From the NCBI RefSeq assembly GCF_003628505.1, contig NZ_RBZP01000013.1, positions 24,664 through 88,663 on the forward strand: 64,000 nt of DNA. Reading direction: 5' to 3'. The translations under genes were made by a program, and so were the position numbers. The notes under the pieces are model-generated. The model was given only the letters and a program-made list of their open reading frames with translations. It was not told the origin of the DNA and made no database searches. This document shows positions 15,759 through 24,675 of the stretch, piece by piece. Position 1 is the stretch's first letter, and each line of letters opens with the position of its first letter. The stretch comes from Oceanobacillus halophilus (lineage in GTDB: Bacteria; Bacillota; Bacilli; Bacillales; Amphibacillaceae).

Positions 15759-17120
15759 TTAAGCTGATTCCATTTTTTTCGCCTTTTCTTGGGCTTTTTC
15801 TTCTTTCGCAATTTTAAGGAATCGGTTGGTTTCATAAGCAACTACACCAGATAATCCTAAAAGTCCGATTAAGTTAGGGATTGCCATTAGTGCGTTCATG
15901 ATATCCGCGATACCCCAAACAATATTAAGTGATTCAACTGCGCCATATCCTACTGCAAGTACAAAAATAACACGATAGTAAGGTACGGCTTTATCGTTGA
16001 TTAAATAGCTGAAGCATTTTTCTCCGTAATAGGACCAGCCAATTAAAGTAGAATAGGCAAATAATACCGTTGCAATGGTAACCATGTATCCTCCATAATC
16101 ACCTAAGAATGCAGCAAAAGATGCACCAGTTAGGGTACTTCCTTCGATACCGGATCCATATAAATCAGCCATAACAATCGTAATACCAGTAATAGAACAA
16201 ACAATTATTGTATCGATTAATACTTGTGTCATCGAAACCAATGCTTGACGACCAGGGTAGTCTGTTTTCGCTGCTGCAGCTGCAATTGGTGCAGAACCTA
16301 AACCAGCCTCATTAGAAAATACCCCACGTGCAACCCCGTAACGGATTACCGTACCAAGTAAACCACCACCAACTGCTTGAGCAGTGAATGCGTCAGTGAA
16401 AATTAAGCTAATAGCTGCTGGAACCAAGTCAAAATTCATGGCAATGATAACTAGTCCTGCTAAAATATAAAATAAGGCCATAATTGGAACAAAAAAAGCT
16501 GTAACTCTGCCAATACTTTTAATTCCGCCAAGGATAACTAGCCCTGTCAGTATCGTCAAAACAACACCAGTAACCCAATTAGGAACACTAAACGACTCAC
16601 TTAATGCACCTGCAACCGCGTTGGATTGAACCATATTTCCAATACCAAATGCAGCAACGGCACCGAAAATAGCAAACAGTACTGCAAGCCATTTTTGCTT
16701 TAATCCTCTTTCAAGGTAATACATTGGTCCACCAGACATTTCTCCTTTGCTGTTGGTAACGCGATATTTAACAGCAAGGATTGCTTCTGCATATTTGGTT
16801 GCCATCCCAACAAGCGCAGTAATCCACATCCAGAATACCGCACCAGGTCCTCCCATAATAACTGCCGTTGCTACCCCAACGATATTACCTGTACCGACCG
16901 TTGCAGCCATTGCGGTTGATAGAGCCTGATAGTGCGTAATATCCCCTTTTGCTTTTTTATCCTGCTTGGCTGGACTAAATGCAAGCTTTAACGCATAAGG
17001 CATTGTTTTAAACTGAAGGAAACCCAGTCGGAAAGTTAAATACAAACCAGTACCAACGATTAATATTAAAGTTGGTGGACCCCAGACAAAGCCACTTATT
17101 GCATTAATAATGTCTTCCAT
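15759..17120 (-). CDS. alsT: Alanine/glycine:cation symporter (AGCS family)
   Basis: A 453-aa polytopic membrane protein that imports alanine or glycine with sodium. The AGCS signature is clear in AMAATVGTGNIVGVATAVIMGGPGAVFWMW (about residues 70-99) and in the VARGVFSNEAGLGSAPIAAAAA region. The length is normal and about ten hydrophobic segments are visible. The start is ATG 17120 behind AAGGGGGAAG. The last residues are basic and cytosolic. It is divergent from yfkJ; a perfect 11-bp dyad lies between the two genes. Confidence 0.9.
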   Translation of the reverse strand: MEDIINAISGFVWGPPTLILIVGTGLYLTFRLGFLQFKTMPYALKLAFSPAKQDKKAKGDITHYQALSTAMAATVGTGNIVGVATAVIMGGPGAVFWMWITALVGMATKYAEAILAVKYRVTNSKGEMSGGPMYYLERGLKQKWLAVLFAIFGAVAAFGIGNMVQSNAVAGALSESFSVPNWVTGVVLTILTGLVILGGIKSIGRVTAFFVPIMALFYILAGLVIIAMNFDLVPAAISLIFTDAFTAQAVGGGLLGTVIRYGVARGVFSNEAGLGSAPIAAAAAKTDYPGRQALVSMTQVLIDTIIVCSITGITIVMADLYGSGIEGSTLTGASFAAFLGDYGGYMVTIATVLFAYSTLIGWSYYGEKCFSYLINDKAVPYYRVIFVLAVGYGAVESLNIVWGIADIMNALMAIPNLIGLLGLSGVVAYETNRFLKIAKEEKAQEKAKKMESA

Positions 17121-17256
17121 GATTCTTCCCCCTTTGTTTTGGTAAAATCAAAAAAGATAGCTTAATGTCTAGTTGTAAAAATATTCTCTTATATTTTTAT
17201 ATTCCGGAAAATATAGATAAAAGTCAAGAGAAAATTAATCATTTTGGAAATATATA

Positions 17257-17293
17257 ACAAACAATATGTGGCGAAATGCAATATATTGTTTGT
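17257..17293. promoter_or_regulatory. Perfect 11-bp inverted repeat between alsT and yfkJ
   Basis: ACAAACAATAT (17257-17267) and ATATTGTTTGT (17283-17293) are separated by 15 bp. The position between divergent genes suggests an operator, though no regulator can be named from the sequence. Confidence 0.5.
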
Positions 17294-17396
17294 CTAGTTT
17301 CATTTATTGAGAACTTTTAACGATATATAATAATCTTTGCTTATGTACTCCATAGTTGATTATAATAAGAGTAAACGTATAAAGGAGAAACTAAAG

Positions 17397-17870
17397 GTGA
17401 TAAAAGTCTTATTTGTATGCTTAGGTAATATTTGCAGGTCACCAATGGCAGAGGCTCTTTTCAGAGATATGGTGAGAAAAGAAAATTTATCTGATAAAAT
17501 TGAAGTGGATTCAGGTGGACTTGGTGATTGGCACATAGGGAATCCACCGCACAAAGGAACAAGAGAGGTGTTGGATAGAGAAAAGATTTCCTATGATGGA
17601 ATGGTAGCAAGAAAAGTAAAAGAGAAGGATTGGGACGAGTTTGATTATATTATCGCGATGGATGAACAAAACATAGAAGGATTAAAGGCATTACGCGAGA
17701 ATCATAAGGATATTGTTGTAGCAAAGCTTATGAGTTACGTGAATCAGCCAAAGGAACAAAATGTACCAGATCCATATTTTACTGGAGACTTTGACTATAC
17801 GTATCAATTAGTTTCTGAGGGCTGCATGCAACTGTTAGAAAGTATTAAAAAAGAACATTCACTTACATAA
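17397..17870 (+). CDS. yfkJ: Low-molecular-weight protein-tyrosine phosphatase
   Basis: A 157-aa LMW phosphatase. The P-loop CLGNICRS (C7, R13) starts a few residues from the N-terminus, and the general acid aspartate is in VPDPYFTG near residue 124. It dephosphorylates phosphotyrosine and perhaps phosphoarginine proteins in the cytosol. I choose GTG 17397, with AAAGGAG nine bases upstream; the earlier in-frame ATG at 17337 lies in the promoter region and would add 20 residues not seen in the family. It is the first gene of a yfkJ-yfkI-yfkH cluster in the same order as in B. subtilis. Confidence 0.92.
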   Translation: MIKVLFVCLGNICRSPMAEALFRDMVRKENLSDKIEVDSGGLGDWHIGNPPHKGTREVLDREKISYDGMVARKVKEKDWDEFDYIIAMDEQNIEGLKALRENHKDIVVAKLMSYVNQPKEQNVPDPYFTGDFDYTYQLVSEGCMQLLESIKKEHSLT

Positions 17871-17893
17871 TTATATAGAAGGAGAGAAAAAAC

Positions 17894-18178
17894 ATGGGTA
17901 AACGCAGATTAATTACGGGTATGGTTCTAGGAGCAACGGTAGGGACTGTAGTAGCTTTATTTGACAAGGATACAAGAGATTATGCAAAGACGTTAACAGA
18001 TAATGCGAAATCTAACACCACTTATTATTTTAAACATCCAGCAGAGGCAGTAGAGACTGTAAGAAATACGGTTGATCGATTAAATCAAACAGTTGCAAGT
18101 GGAGCAGACAATGCCATTAATGCGTTAGAACAAGTAGAAACAACGATAGATAAATTTACGAATAAAATTGAGGACTAA
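17894..18178 (+). CDS. yfkI: YtxH-like small protein
   Basis: A 94-aa protein with a short N-terminal hydrophobic glycine-rich segment (LITGMVLGATVGTVVALF) and then a long amphipathic helix, the layout of YtxH-type general-stress proteins. No enzymatic motif is visible. AAGGAGAG precedes ATG 17894, 23 bp after yfkJ. The symbol rests on conserved gene order and size rather than on a diagnostic motif. Confidence 0.7.
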   Translation: MGKRRLITGMVLGATVGTVVALFDKDTRDYAKTLTDNAKSNTTYYFKHPAEAVETVRNTVDRLNQTVASGADNAINALEQVETTIDKFTNKIED

Positions 18179-18320
18179 GAATACAGTAATATAGCACAGA
18201 CTAAACGAGGAAACATCCTGTCTCCATAATTGAAATGAAGGCTATCATCGTACATATTTGGTGATAGCTTAAGAAAATTAGACAGAACAGCCGATAATCG
18301 ACTCATGGGAGAGAGTGTTA

Positions 18321-19160
18321 ATGAAAAAATTATCTTTAATTGGAAAGCAGTTGTTTAAACGCATTGATGATGTGGATGTCTTTGGTTTAGCTGCACAATT
18401 AGCTTATTTTTTCTTGTTATCACTCTTTCCTTTATTATTGTTTTTATTGAATTTAATTGGTTACCTCCCTATAGATGAAAAAATGATTTTTGAAATGATT
18501 GGCTATTATGCGCCACAAGAGGTAGTAACACTTATTAATTCCAATATTGATCAGTTACTTCATCAAAACAATGGTGGGCTGCTATCAATTGGGATTATAG
18601 GTACACTGTGGGCTGCTTCGAATGCTATTAATGCCATCATTAAAGCTTTTAACCGCGCATATAACATTGGGGAAAACCGCTCATTCATTGTTACAAGATT
18701 AATTGCAATTGTTTTAACCATTGCGATGGTACTCGTTATTGTTGTATCACTATTACTACCAGTTTTCGGAAGAGTCATTGGGGAATATATATTTTCCTTT
18801 TTTGGGCTAGATGGCTTCTTAAATATTTGGGAGACCATTCGATGGGTTTTATCTTCTGTTATCTTTTTTATCGTGTTACTGTTTTTATATAAACTCGCTC
18901 CGAATAAACACATCTACTTTAGGGATGCAATATGGGGTACAGTTATAAGTACAGTTAGCTGGCAAGTTGTTTCGTTTGGATTTTCTTTTTACGTTAATAC
19001 TTTTGCCAATTACTCTGTGAATTATGGTAGTTTGGGGACAATTATCATCCTAATGATATGGTTTTACTTACTAGGGATTATCATCATCCTTGGTGGGGTG
19101 ATTAACTCAGTAATAACGAAATACAAAAAAGAAACAGGCACATATAAACTGAAAAAATAG
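18321..19160 (+). CDS. yfkH: YihY/BrkB family membrane protein
   Basis: A 279-aa integral membrane protein of the YihY/BrkB (formerly wrongly called RNase BN) family, with about six hydrophobic segments and the family stretch GLLSIGIIGTLWAASNAINAI. The function is unknown. ATG 18321 is preferred over GTG 18315 because GGAGAG is then six bases upstream. It follows yfkI with a 142-bp gap that holds a weak hairpin (GCTATCA/TGATAGC near 18241-18270), so it may have its own promoter. The stop codon is inside the terminator stem. Confidence 0.88.
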   Translation: MKKLSLIGKQLFKRIDDVDVFGLAAQLAYFFLLSLFPLLLFLLNLIGYLPIDEKMIFEMIGYYAPQEVVTLINSNIDQLLHQNNGGLLSIGIIGTLWAASNAINAIIKAFNRAYNIGENRSFIVTRLIAIVLTIAMVLVIVVSLLLPVFGRVIGEYIFSFFGLDGFLNIWETIRWVLSSVIFFIVLLFLYKLAPNKHIYFRDAIWGTVISTVSWQVVSFGFSFYVNTFANYSVNYGSLGTIIILMIWFYLLGIIIILGGVINSVITKYKKETGTYKLKK

Positions 19161-19190
19161 CTGCCCAATAAGGGCAGCTATTTTATTTTG
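19157..19190 (+). terminator. Terminator of yfkH
   Basis: ATAGCTGCCC (19157-19166) pairs with GGGCAGCTAT (19172-19181), followed by TTTATTTT. Confidence 0.88.
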
Positions 19191-19286
19191 TCGAAGGAAG
19201 AGCATTACAATGGGAAAAGCAACAAAACCAACGAAATTAATAGCGACTAAGAACAAATTTTTCTCCAAATTGCAATAAACTACTCG

Positions 19287-21227
19287 CTATTTTAATAACC
19301 GCAATCCATTCAGAATAACTAATATCGTACTTCCTTCGTGTCCAATGACACCAAGCGGCAAGTCTAATATTTGCAAATAGTTAGTAAGGATTAAAACAAT
19401 AATCACACTTAAGGAAAAGAATATATTTTGTTTGATAATACGATTCATTCGCCTGGATAGCGTAATGGTATTTGTAATTCTGGAAAGGTCATTTTTCATT
19501 AGAACAATATCTGACGTTTCTAAAGCAATATCTGTACCCTCTCCCATAGCAATCCCGACATTAGAAGTTGCTAGTGCTGGTGCATCATTGATTCCATCGC
19601 CAACCATGGCAATATTGTGATATTTTTTTCTTAATTCTTTTACATGTTCCAGTTTTTCTTGAGGTAAGCAATTGGCAATATATTGGTCAATTCCAGCTTC
19701 TTCGGCAACAGCCTTAGCCGTTAACTCGTTGTCACCTGTTAACATGATTGGCTGAATTCCTCTTTCTTTTAAATCACGAATCGCTTTTTTAGTTGTATTT
19801 CGTATTGTATCTTTTAACGCAAATACGGCAACAATCTTATTATCTACTTTTACAAAGATAATCGTCTGACCTTGTAAGGCTAATTCAGGAGCAATGCCGT
19901 TTAGATACTTGCTAGCTGCCTCACGACCAACAAAATCAGGTTTTCCAATTTCGTATTTTTTATTATCGACAATTGCTGTCACGCCATTTCCGCTTATGGT
20001 TTTCATATCGTATACTTGTATACCAGGTTTTGAACGAAGCTGTTTGTCACTATAAGCTGTAATTGCTTGTGCTAGCGGATGGGTGGACTCATTTTCTATG
20101 GCACCAGCTGCGGCTATGATATATTCTCTATCAAAATCAGGGTGAATAATTACTTCTGTTACTACGGGCTTACCATTCGTTAAAGTTCCAGTTTTATCTA
20201 GAGCGATTGCTTTAACATTGCTTACATTTTCTGCATGAACACCGCCTTTAAAAAGTACTCCCTTTCTTGCGGCATTGGATATCGCTGATAATGTTGCAGG
20301 GGATATTGATGCAACTAGGGCACAAGGAGAAGCAACTACCAAAAGTACCATTGCACGGTATATACTCTCTGAAATTGTCCAGCCGAATGCTAGAAAAGGA
20401 AGAAACATCATAATTGCGACTGCAATTAATACAATAATTACATACATTCCTTCAAAGCGCTCAATAAATAACTGAGAAGGTGATTTTTCTTCTTGAGCAT
20501 TTTGCACCATGGCTATAATTTTTTGAAACAATGTTTCCGTTGGCTTTGTTGTGATTCGTACATGAAGTGTTCCATTTAATACTACAGTGCTAGCATATAC
20601 TTCCTGGCTATTACCTTTATTAACAGGAATGGATTCACCAGTAATAGCACTTTCGTCAATTGCGCTAGATCCTTTGATAACAGTCCCATCAGCAGGAATC
20701 CGCTCTCCTGCACGGACTAGAATAACATCATCCATTTTTAATGAGGAAACTGGAATAATCTGTTCTTGACCATTTTTTATTACAGTTGCCTCTTCTGGCT
20801 GGAGTTCCATTAAAGATGAAATAGCTTTATTACTTTTATTCATAGAATAGGTTTCTAAAGCTCCTGATAAGGCAAAAATGAAAATAAGTATCGCGCCTTC
20901 TGTCCAGTATCCAATAGAAACTGATCCAATAGCAGCAAAAATCATTAGCATTTCAACATTAAGTCGTTTGGTGCGAATTGTTTCGGTAATTCCTTCTCTT
21001 GCTTTAGCAAATCCACCGATAGAAAAGGCGATAATATGAAGAAATATCCACATAGGTTCTGAGAGGATGCTTTCTAACGACCAAGTAATCAGAATGAGAA
21101 GTCCACTTAACAATGCTGCGATTAATTCGATGTGTTCTAGTGCCTTAGGGAACCATTTGGGGGTTTCAGGGGGATTATGTTCCTGATTGTTATTCGTTTT
21201 TTGAATAACCTTTGTATTTGTTTCCAT
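19287..21227 (-). CDS. pfeT: P1B-4-type metal-transporting ATPase, PfeT/ZosA-like
   Basis: A 646-aa P-type ATPase. It has the phosphorylation motif DKTGTLT (D344), TGES, the GDGINDAPA hinge and STHPLAQ. Instead of CPC, the membrane metal motif is SPC (S300-C302), and HEGST occurs near the C-terminus; SPC plus HEG[GS]T is the P1B-4 signature. B. subtilis PfeT (ZosA) of this group exports Fe(II) under PerR control. The N-terminus has no CxxC metal-binding domain. ATG 21227 is chosen because GGAGG is then at normal spacing; TTG 21233 is too close. A perfect Per box lies upstream, which supports the PfeT reading. Confidence 0.88.
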   Translation of the reverse strand: METNTKVIQKTNNNQEHNPPETPKWFPKALEHIELIAALLSGLLILITWSLESILSEPMWIFLHIIAFSIGGFAKAREGITETIRTKRLNVEMLMIFAAIGSVSIGYWTEGAILIFIFALSGALETYSMNKSNKAISSLMELQPEEATVIKNGQEQIIPVSSLKMDDVILVRAGERIPADGTVIKGSSAIDESAITGESIPVNKGNSQEVYASTVVLNGTLHVRITTKPTETLFQKIIAMVQNAQEEKSPSQLFIERFEGMYVIIVLIAVAIMMFLPFLAFGWTISESIYRAMVLLVVASPCALVASISPATLSAISNAARKGVLFKGGVHAENVSNVKAIALDKTGTLTNGKPVVTEVIIHPDFDREYIIAAAGAIENESTHPLAQAITAYSDKQLRSKPGIQVYDMKTISGNGVTAIVDNKKYEIGKPDFVGREAASKYLNGIAPELALQGQTIIFVKVDNKIVAVFALKDTIRNTTKKAIRDLKERGIQPIMLTGDNELTAKAVAEEAGIDQYIANCLPQEKLEHVKELRKKYHNIAMVGDGINDAPALATSNVGIAMGEGTDIALETSDIVLMKNDLSRITNTITLSRRMNRIIKQNIFFSLSVIIVLILTNYLQILDLPLGVIGHEGSTILVILNGLRLLK

Positions 21228-21248
21228 TCTCAATGCCTCCTTCTAATT

Positions 21249-21267
21249 GAAAATAATAATCATTAGC
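21249..21267. promoter_or_regulatory. Fur-box-like sequence in pfeT upstream region
   Basis: GAAAATAATAATCATTAGC matches the 19-bp Fur consensus GATAATGATAATCATTATC at 16 positions. It lies between the Per box and the ribosome site, just downstream of a TATAAT-like -10 (21276-21281, minus strand). Confidence 0.45.
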
Positions 21268-21324
21268 ATTTAGTCATTATACGCACTGTAATAATGGTAA
21301 AAATGTTATTTATAATGATATTGT

Positions 21325-21369
21325 TTATAATTATTATAAAATAATATCTATTATAATATTATCATTATC
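21325..21369. promoter_or_regulatory. Perfect Per box with adjacent Fur-like half site
   Basis: TTATAATTATTATAA at 21325-21339 matches the PerR operator consensus TTATAATNATTATAA exactly. Immediately upstream with respect to pfeT, ATTATCATTATC (21358-21369) is the reverse of the first 12 bases of a Fur box. B. subtilis pfeT is known to be repressed by PerR and activated by Fur, so the arrangement fits. Confidence 0.75.
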
Positions 21370-21517
21370 TATACGTATGTCAAGGGAGCACTGAAGTTTG
21401 ATATGTGTAATATATAAGGGTATGATTTTTATAAAAAAGAGTTAAAAAATGTAGAAATAATTGAAATACACTGTTACAATATCTATAATAATTTTAATAT
21501 AACAAGGGGAGATAAGG

Positions 21518-22393
21518 GTGAAAGAGTTGAAAAAAATATTTTTTCTTTTAATAATCATTGCATTACTAAGTGCATGTGGCAGCTCATCAGAGGAAGAAGA
21601 CAAGCAAGCAAACGATGATACTTCAGCCACTGAAGATCAAGTTTGGGAAGAGATTCAAGATGCTGGTGAAATGGTAGTTGGTACCTCAGGAACATTAATT
21701 GCTTCCTCTTATTATGATGAGGAAGAGAATTTAACTGGTTATGATGTGGAGATAATGAAGGAAGTTGCTAACCGCCTAGATTTAGACATCTCATTTGAGA
21801 TAATGGGAATTGACAGCATGTTACCAGCGATTCAAAGTGGAAGAATTGATGTTGCAGCTAACGATATTGAGATTACTGACAAGCGAAAGGAAGAGTTCAA
21901 TTTCAGTGAACCCTATAAATATTCCTATACCACGATGGCAGTAAGGCAAGAAGATAATTCCGGAATCGAGAGTTTAGAAGATCTGGAAGGCAAAAAAGCA
22001 GGTGGCGGAGCAACGACAATATACAGTCAAATTGCGGAACACTATGGCGCTGAAATTGTTACTTATGGTAATGCATCTAATGAGGCATATTTAAGAGATG
22101 TTGATAATGGTCGTACAGATGTAGTGGTAAATGATTATTATTTAACAAAATTTGGAGTAGCAGCATTCCCTGATTTTGACATTCATTTACATCCAACACT
22201 AAAGTTCCATCCTACTGAACAAGGGGTTATCCTACCTAAAGATGCGGATAAACTGACGGAAGAAATAAATAACGTCTTAGATGAAATGCGTGAAGATGGA
22301 ACACTTTCTGAACTAGCCATTAAATTTTATGAAGAAGATGCCTCACAAAAGCCAGAGGATGAAATTGAAGTAATCGAAGGCCTAGACCTGTAA
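21518..22393 (+). CDS. Amino-acid ABC transporter substrate-binding lipoprotein
   Basis: A 291-aa solute-binding protein of the bacterial family 3 type (polar amino acids). The lipoprotein signal ends in LLSAC with the lipidated cysteine at residue 20, followed by an acidic linker. The core shows the family opening GEMVVGTSGTLIASSYYDEEENLTGYDVEIMKE and NDIEITDKRKEEFNFSEPY. It captures an amino acid outside the cell. The start is GTG 21518 with AAGGGGAG upstream. The permease gene follows 10 bp later. Confidence 0.92.
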   Translation: MKELKKIFFLLIIIALLSACGSSSEEEDKQANDDTSATEDQVWEEIQDAGEMVVGTSGTLIASSYYDEEENLTGYDVEIMKEVANRLDLDISFEIMGIDSMLPAIQSGRIDVAANDIEITDKRKEEFNFSEPYKYSYTTMAVRQEDNSGIESLEDLEGKKAGGGATTIYSQIAEHYGAEIVTYGNASNEAYLRDVDNGRTDVVVNDYYLTKFGVAAFPDFDIHLHPTLKFHPTEQGVILPKDADKLTEEINNVLDEMREDGTLSELAIKFYEEDASQKPEDEIEVIEGLDL

Positions 22394-22403
22394 GGGGCAA
22401 TAA

Positions 22404-23090
22404 ATGATGGAGATTACTCAGTTTGATTTTGGTGGTTTATTCGATGTAAAGCTAGCTTGGGAGAGTTTGCCATTTGTTTTAGGAGGATTACAATATACCC
22501 TGATTATTTCTATAGTAGCTATGGGAATTGGATTAATTTTAGGTCTTTTTTTGGCATTGGCTAGAAGTGCAAACACAATTTTATTACGATGGCCAGCACG
22601 TGTATACATTTCCTTCATGCGAGGAACACCAATCCTTGTATTCCTGTTTATATTATATTTTGGTTTGCCTGTCATAGGTATTGAATTAACGGCATTAACA
22701 GCAGCTATTATTGGCTTTGGTCTAAATAGTGCAGCTTATATTGCAGAAATCGATCGTTCTTCATTAAGCAGCGTGGACGATGGACAGTGGGAAGCTGCTA
22801 GATCCCTTGGATTGAGCTATGGAATGACGCTAAGAAGTATTGTTTTACCCCAAGCTACCCGAATTGCAATACCACCTTTGACGAATACGTTTATGGATAT
22901 TGTAAAGGCAACTTCTTTAGCAGCAGTTATCACGGTACCAGAGCTTTTTCAAAAAACACAGATTGTTGCTGGAAGAGAATTTGACGCAATGACCATGTAC
23001 ATCTTAGTTGCACTGATTTACTGGCCAATTTGTATGATAATCGGGTACATGCAGGAAAGATTAGAAAAGCGATATAGCAGGTTTTTATAA
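22404..23090 (+). CDS. Amino-acid ABC transporter permease (His/Glu/Gln/Arg/opine family)
   Basis: A 228-aa inner-membrane permease with the HisM-type pattern of about five helices and the EAA loop EAARSLGLSYGMTLRSIVLPQA, which docks the ATPase. It forms a two-gene operon with the binding protein. No ATP-binding gene is present: a terminator follows directly, so the ATPase must come from another locus. ATG 22404 is behind AAGGGGC; ATG 22407 is equally possible. Confidence 0.92.
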   Translation: MMEITQFDFGGLFDVKLAWESLPFVLGGLQYTLIISIVAMGIGLILGLFLALARSANTILLRWPARVYISFMRGTPILVFLFILYFGLPVIGIELTALTAAIIGFGLNSAAYIAEIDRSSLSSVDDGQWEAARSLGLSYGMTLRSIVLPQATRIAIPPLTNTFMDIVKATSLAAVITVPELFQKTQIVAGREFDAMTMYILVALIYWPICMIIGYMQERLEKRYSRFL

Positions 23091-23096
23091 GTTTAT

Positions 23097-23128
23097 GCAA
23101 AAACACTCACCTAGGTGGGTGTTTTTTC
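23097..23128 (+). terminator. Terminator of the amino-acid ABC operon
   Basis: AAAACACTCACC pairs with GGTGGGTGTTTT around a 2-nt loop, followed by further T residues. Confidence 0.85.
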
Positions 23129-23130
23129 TT

Positions 23131-23213
23131 GGCTGTTTTCTATGCGTAGTGTATTTCCGTAGCGGGGTTAAGCACATTGCTTTAGATTACAACTGCTATA
23201 TACGAAAAGAGTC
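23131..23213 (-). repeat. MITE-like element, 83-bp mini copy
   Basis: It starts GGCTGTTTTC and ends TATACGAAAAGAGTC, the two ends of the family. Between them only a short core, GTAGTGTATTTCCGTAGCGGG (reverse of the left core of other copies), remains. Confidence 0.65.
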
Positions 23214-23293
23214 TTATCTTTAAAGGGAAAGATAATTAGAGGTGTACTGAATTACAAGATAACAACAAAGGGGCGGGAAGAATGCCCCTTTTA
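23211..23293. terminator. Convergent terminator region between ABC operon and MFS gene
   Basis: AAAGGGGC (around 23269) pairs with GCCCCTTTT (to 23293) and is placed to terminate the leftward MFS gene. A second small hairpin TTATCTTT/AAAGATAA lies at 23214-23236. Confidence 0.6.
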
Positions 23294-23310
23294 TCGTATT
23301 GGATATTTCA

Positions 23311-24480
23311 TTATCCTCTTTCACTTGTACTTTCTTCTTTTTTAAAATAAATAGCTGCAGTGACAAACAATAAAATCGCTACAATTAAATAGAAGAACGA
23401 AACATCAGGAAGTAATTCGACGAATACTCCTCCTAAAAACGGACCACTAATACTGCCAATGCTAAAGATAATGCTAATCATTAAATTTCCAGCGGGAAGC
23501 AGAACGTTTGGGAGTAAATCCGTCATATAGGATATCCCCATGGAATACAGGGAACCAACTAGCATCCCTGCTACAGTAAAGGTCAAAAATAAAGCTGGAA
23601 CCGAATCTTCTAATATAGCGGCAAGTATAAAACAGAATAATCCACCTGAAAGTACATATAAAAGAGTGCTCCTTCTGCCTATTTTATCACTTAAAATTCC
23701 CAAGGGTAATTGTGTGATTAAGCTTCCAGCAGCGAAACATGGAATAATTAAAGATATAATTCCTACTTCATGTCCGATTCGCATACCATAGATTGGAAAA
23801 GTACTATGTAAGGTCGCTTCTAAAAATCCATAGCCAAACGCAGGAAGAAGAGCAACCCAAGCAATTTTTGCTGTTTGGGAAAATCGTTTGAAGGTATTTC
23901 CGGTTTGTGCTGTTATGTTCATGGACTCCTCTGGCACTTCGTTACGGACCACTAACATTGCAGACCATACCACCAAACTAAGTACCGCAGAGACTATAAA
24001 TGGAGCAGCTTCATGGATAGAAAGAAGTCTTGTCATTAATGGTCCGATGGCAAAGCCCAATCCAAAGAACATGCCATAATAAGCAACTCGTCTACCTCGT
24101 ATCTCTTTTGGTGTTGTTGTAGTAATCCATGTTTGTGTCCCGAAATGAAGCATTTGATCTCCGATACCTATTGCGACTCTCAATACAAACCAAAACCACA
24201 AAGCTTGCCAAAACGGGAAGAGGGCCATGGAAATAATAACGAGTAAACCACCAACCATAATTATCGGCTTATAACCAAACTTTTGTAGTGGTTTTTCCAT
24301 AAAAGGTGAAGCGATAAGTACACCAAGATAAATGCCGGTAGCATGGAGACCATTAACAGATGAGGATATACCATTCTGTTCCAATATGATGGAAAGAAGA
24401 GGGAGCAGCATCCCTTGAGAAAAACCTGATATTGTAACTAGTAAAATTAAAATCCAAAATCTTGTGTTAGTTGATACCAT
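23311..24480 (-). CDS. yfkF: Major facilitator superfamily transporter
   Basis: A 389-aa MFS protein with twelve hydrophobic segments, the loop-2/3 region around QKFGYKPIIMVGG and the second-half loop SDKIGRRSTLLYVLSG (motif A type). It is probably a drug or metabolite efflux pump; the substrate is unknown. The start is ATG 24480 with TTGGAGG five bases upstream; the in-frame TTG at 24492 is part of that ribosome site. The symbol is based on its position next to yfkD and yfkH as in B. subtilis. Confidence 0.8.
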   Translation of the reverse strand: MVSTNTRFWILILLVTISGFSQGMLLPLLSIILEQNGISSSVNGLHATGIYLGVLIASPFMEKPLQKFGYKPIIMVGGLLVIISMALFPFWQALWFWFVLRVAIGIGDQMLHFGTQTWITTTTPKEIRGRRVAYYGMFFGLGFAIGPLMTRLLSIHEAAPFIVSAVLSLVVWSAMLVVRNEVPEESMNITAQTGNTFKRFSQTAKIAWVALLPAFGYGFLEATLHSTFPIYGMRIGHEVGIISLIIPCFAAGSLITQLPLGILSDKIGRRSTLLYVLSGGLFCFILAAILEDSVPALFLTFTVAGMLVGSLYSMGISYMTDLLPNVLLPAGNLMISIIFSIGSISGPFLGGVFVELLPDVSFFYLIVAILLFVTAAIYFKKEESTSERG

Positions 24481-24675
24481 GGTGGCCTCCAATAAAAAAG
24501 ATGATTCCTACAATCAATTTATCTGTTCTATCTCAAAATATCAAATGGAATCTGCTTGAATACCAAGAATAAATGTATAATTTCCCTTCCAAAGAAAAAA
24601 CTAATACAAAGCGTAAGTGCTCAGAGTGATGGCTGGGCTCTAGAGCTGGATGACTACACGAAAGGAATGGGAAAC

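Noticed and set aside
15045..15841. Several long open frames on both strands rich in heptapeptide repeats such as RRLIGER, QPRALPY and INRERSP
   Set aside because: The 21-bp period keeps frames open in either direction. None has a ribosome site, a start outside the array or a recognisable domain, and some run into the SRAP and alsT genes.
19287..21227. CadA-type Zn/Cd or CopA-type copper ATPase
   Set aside because: The membrane motif is SPC rather than CPC, there is no N-terminal CxxC domain, and HEGST near the C-terminus marks P1B-4.
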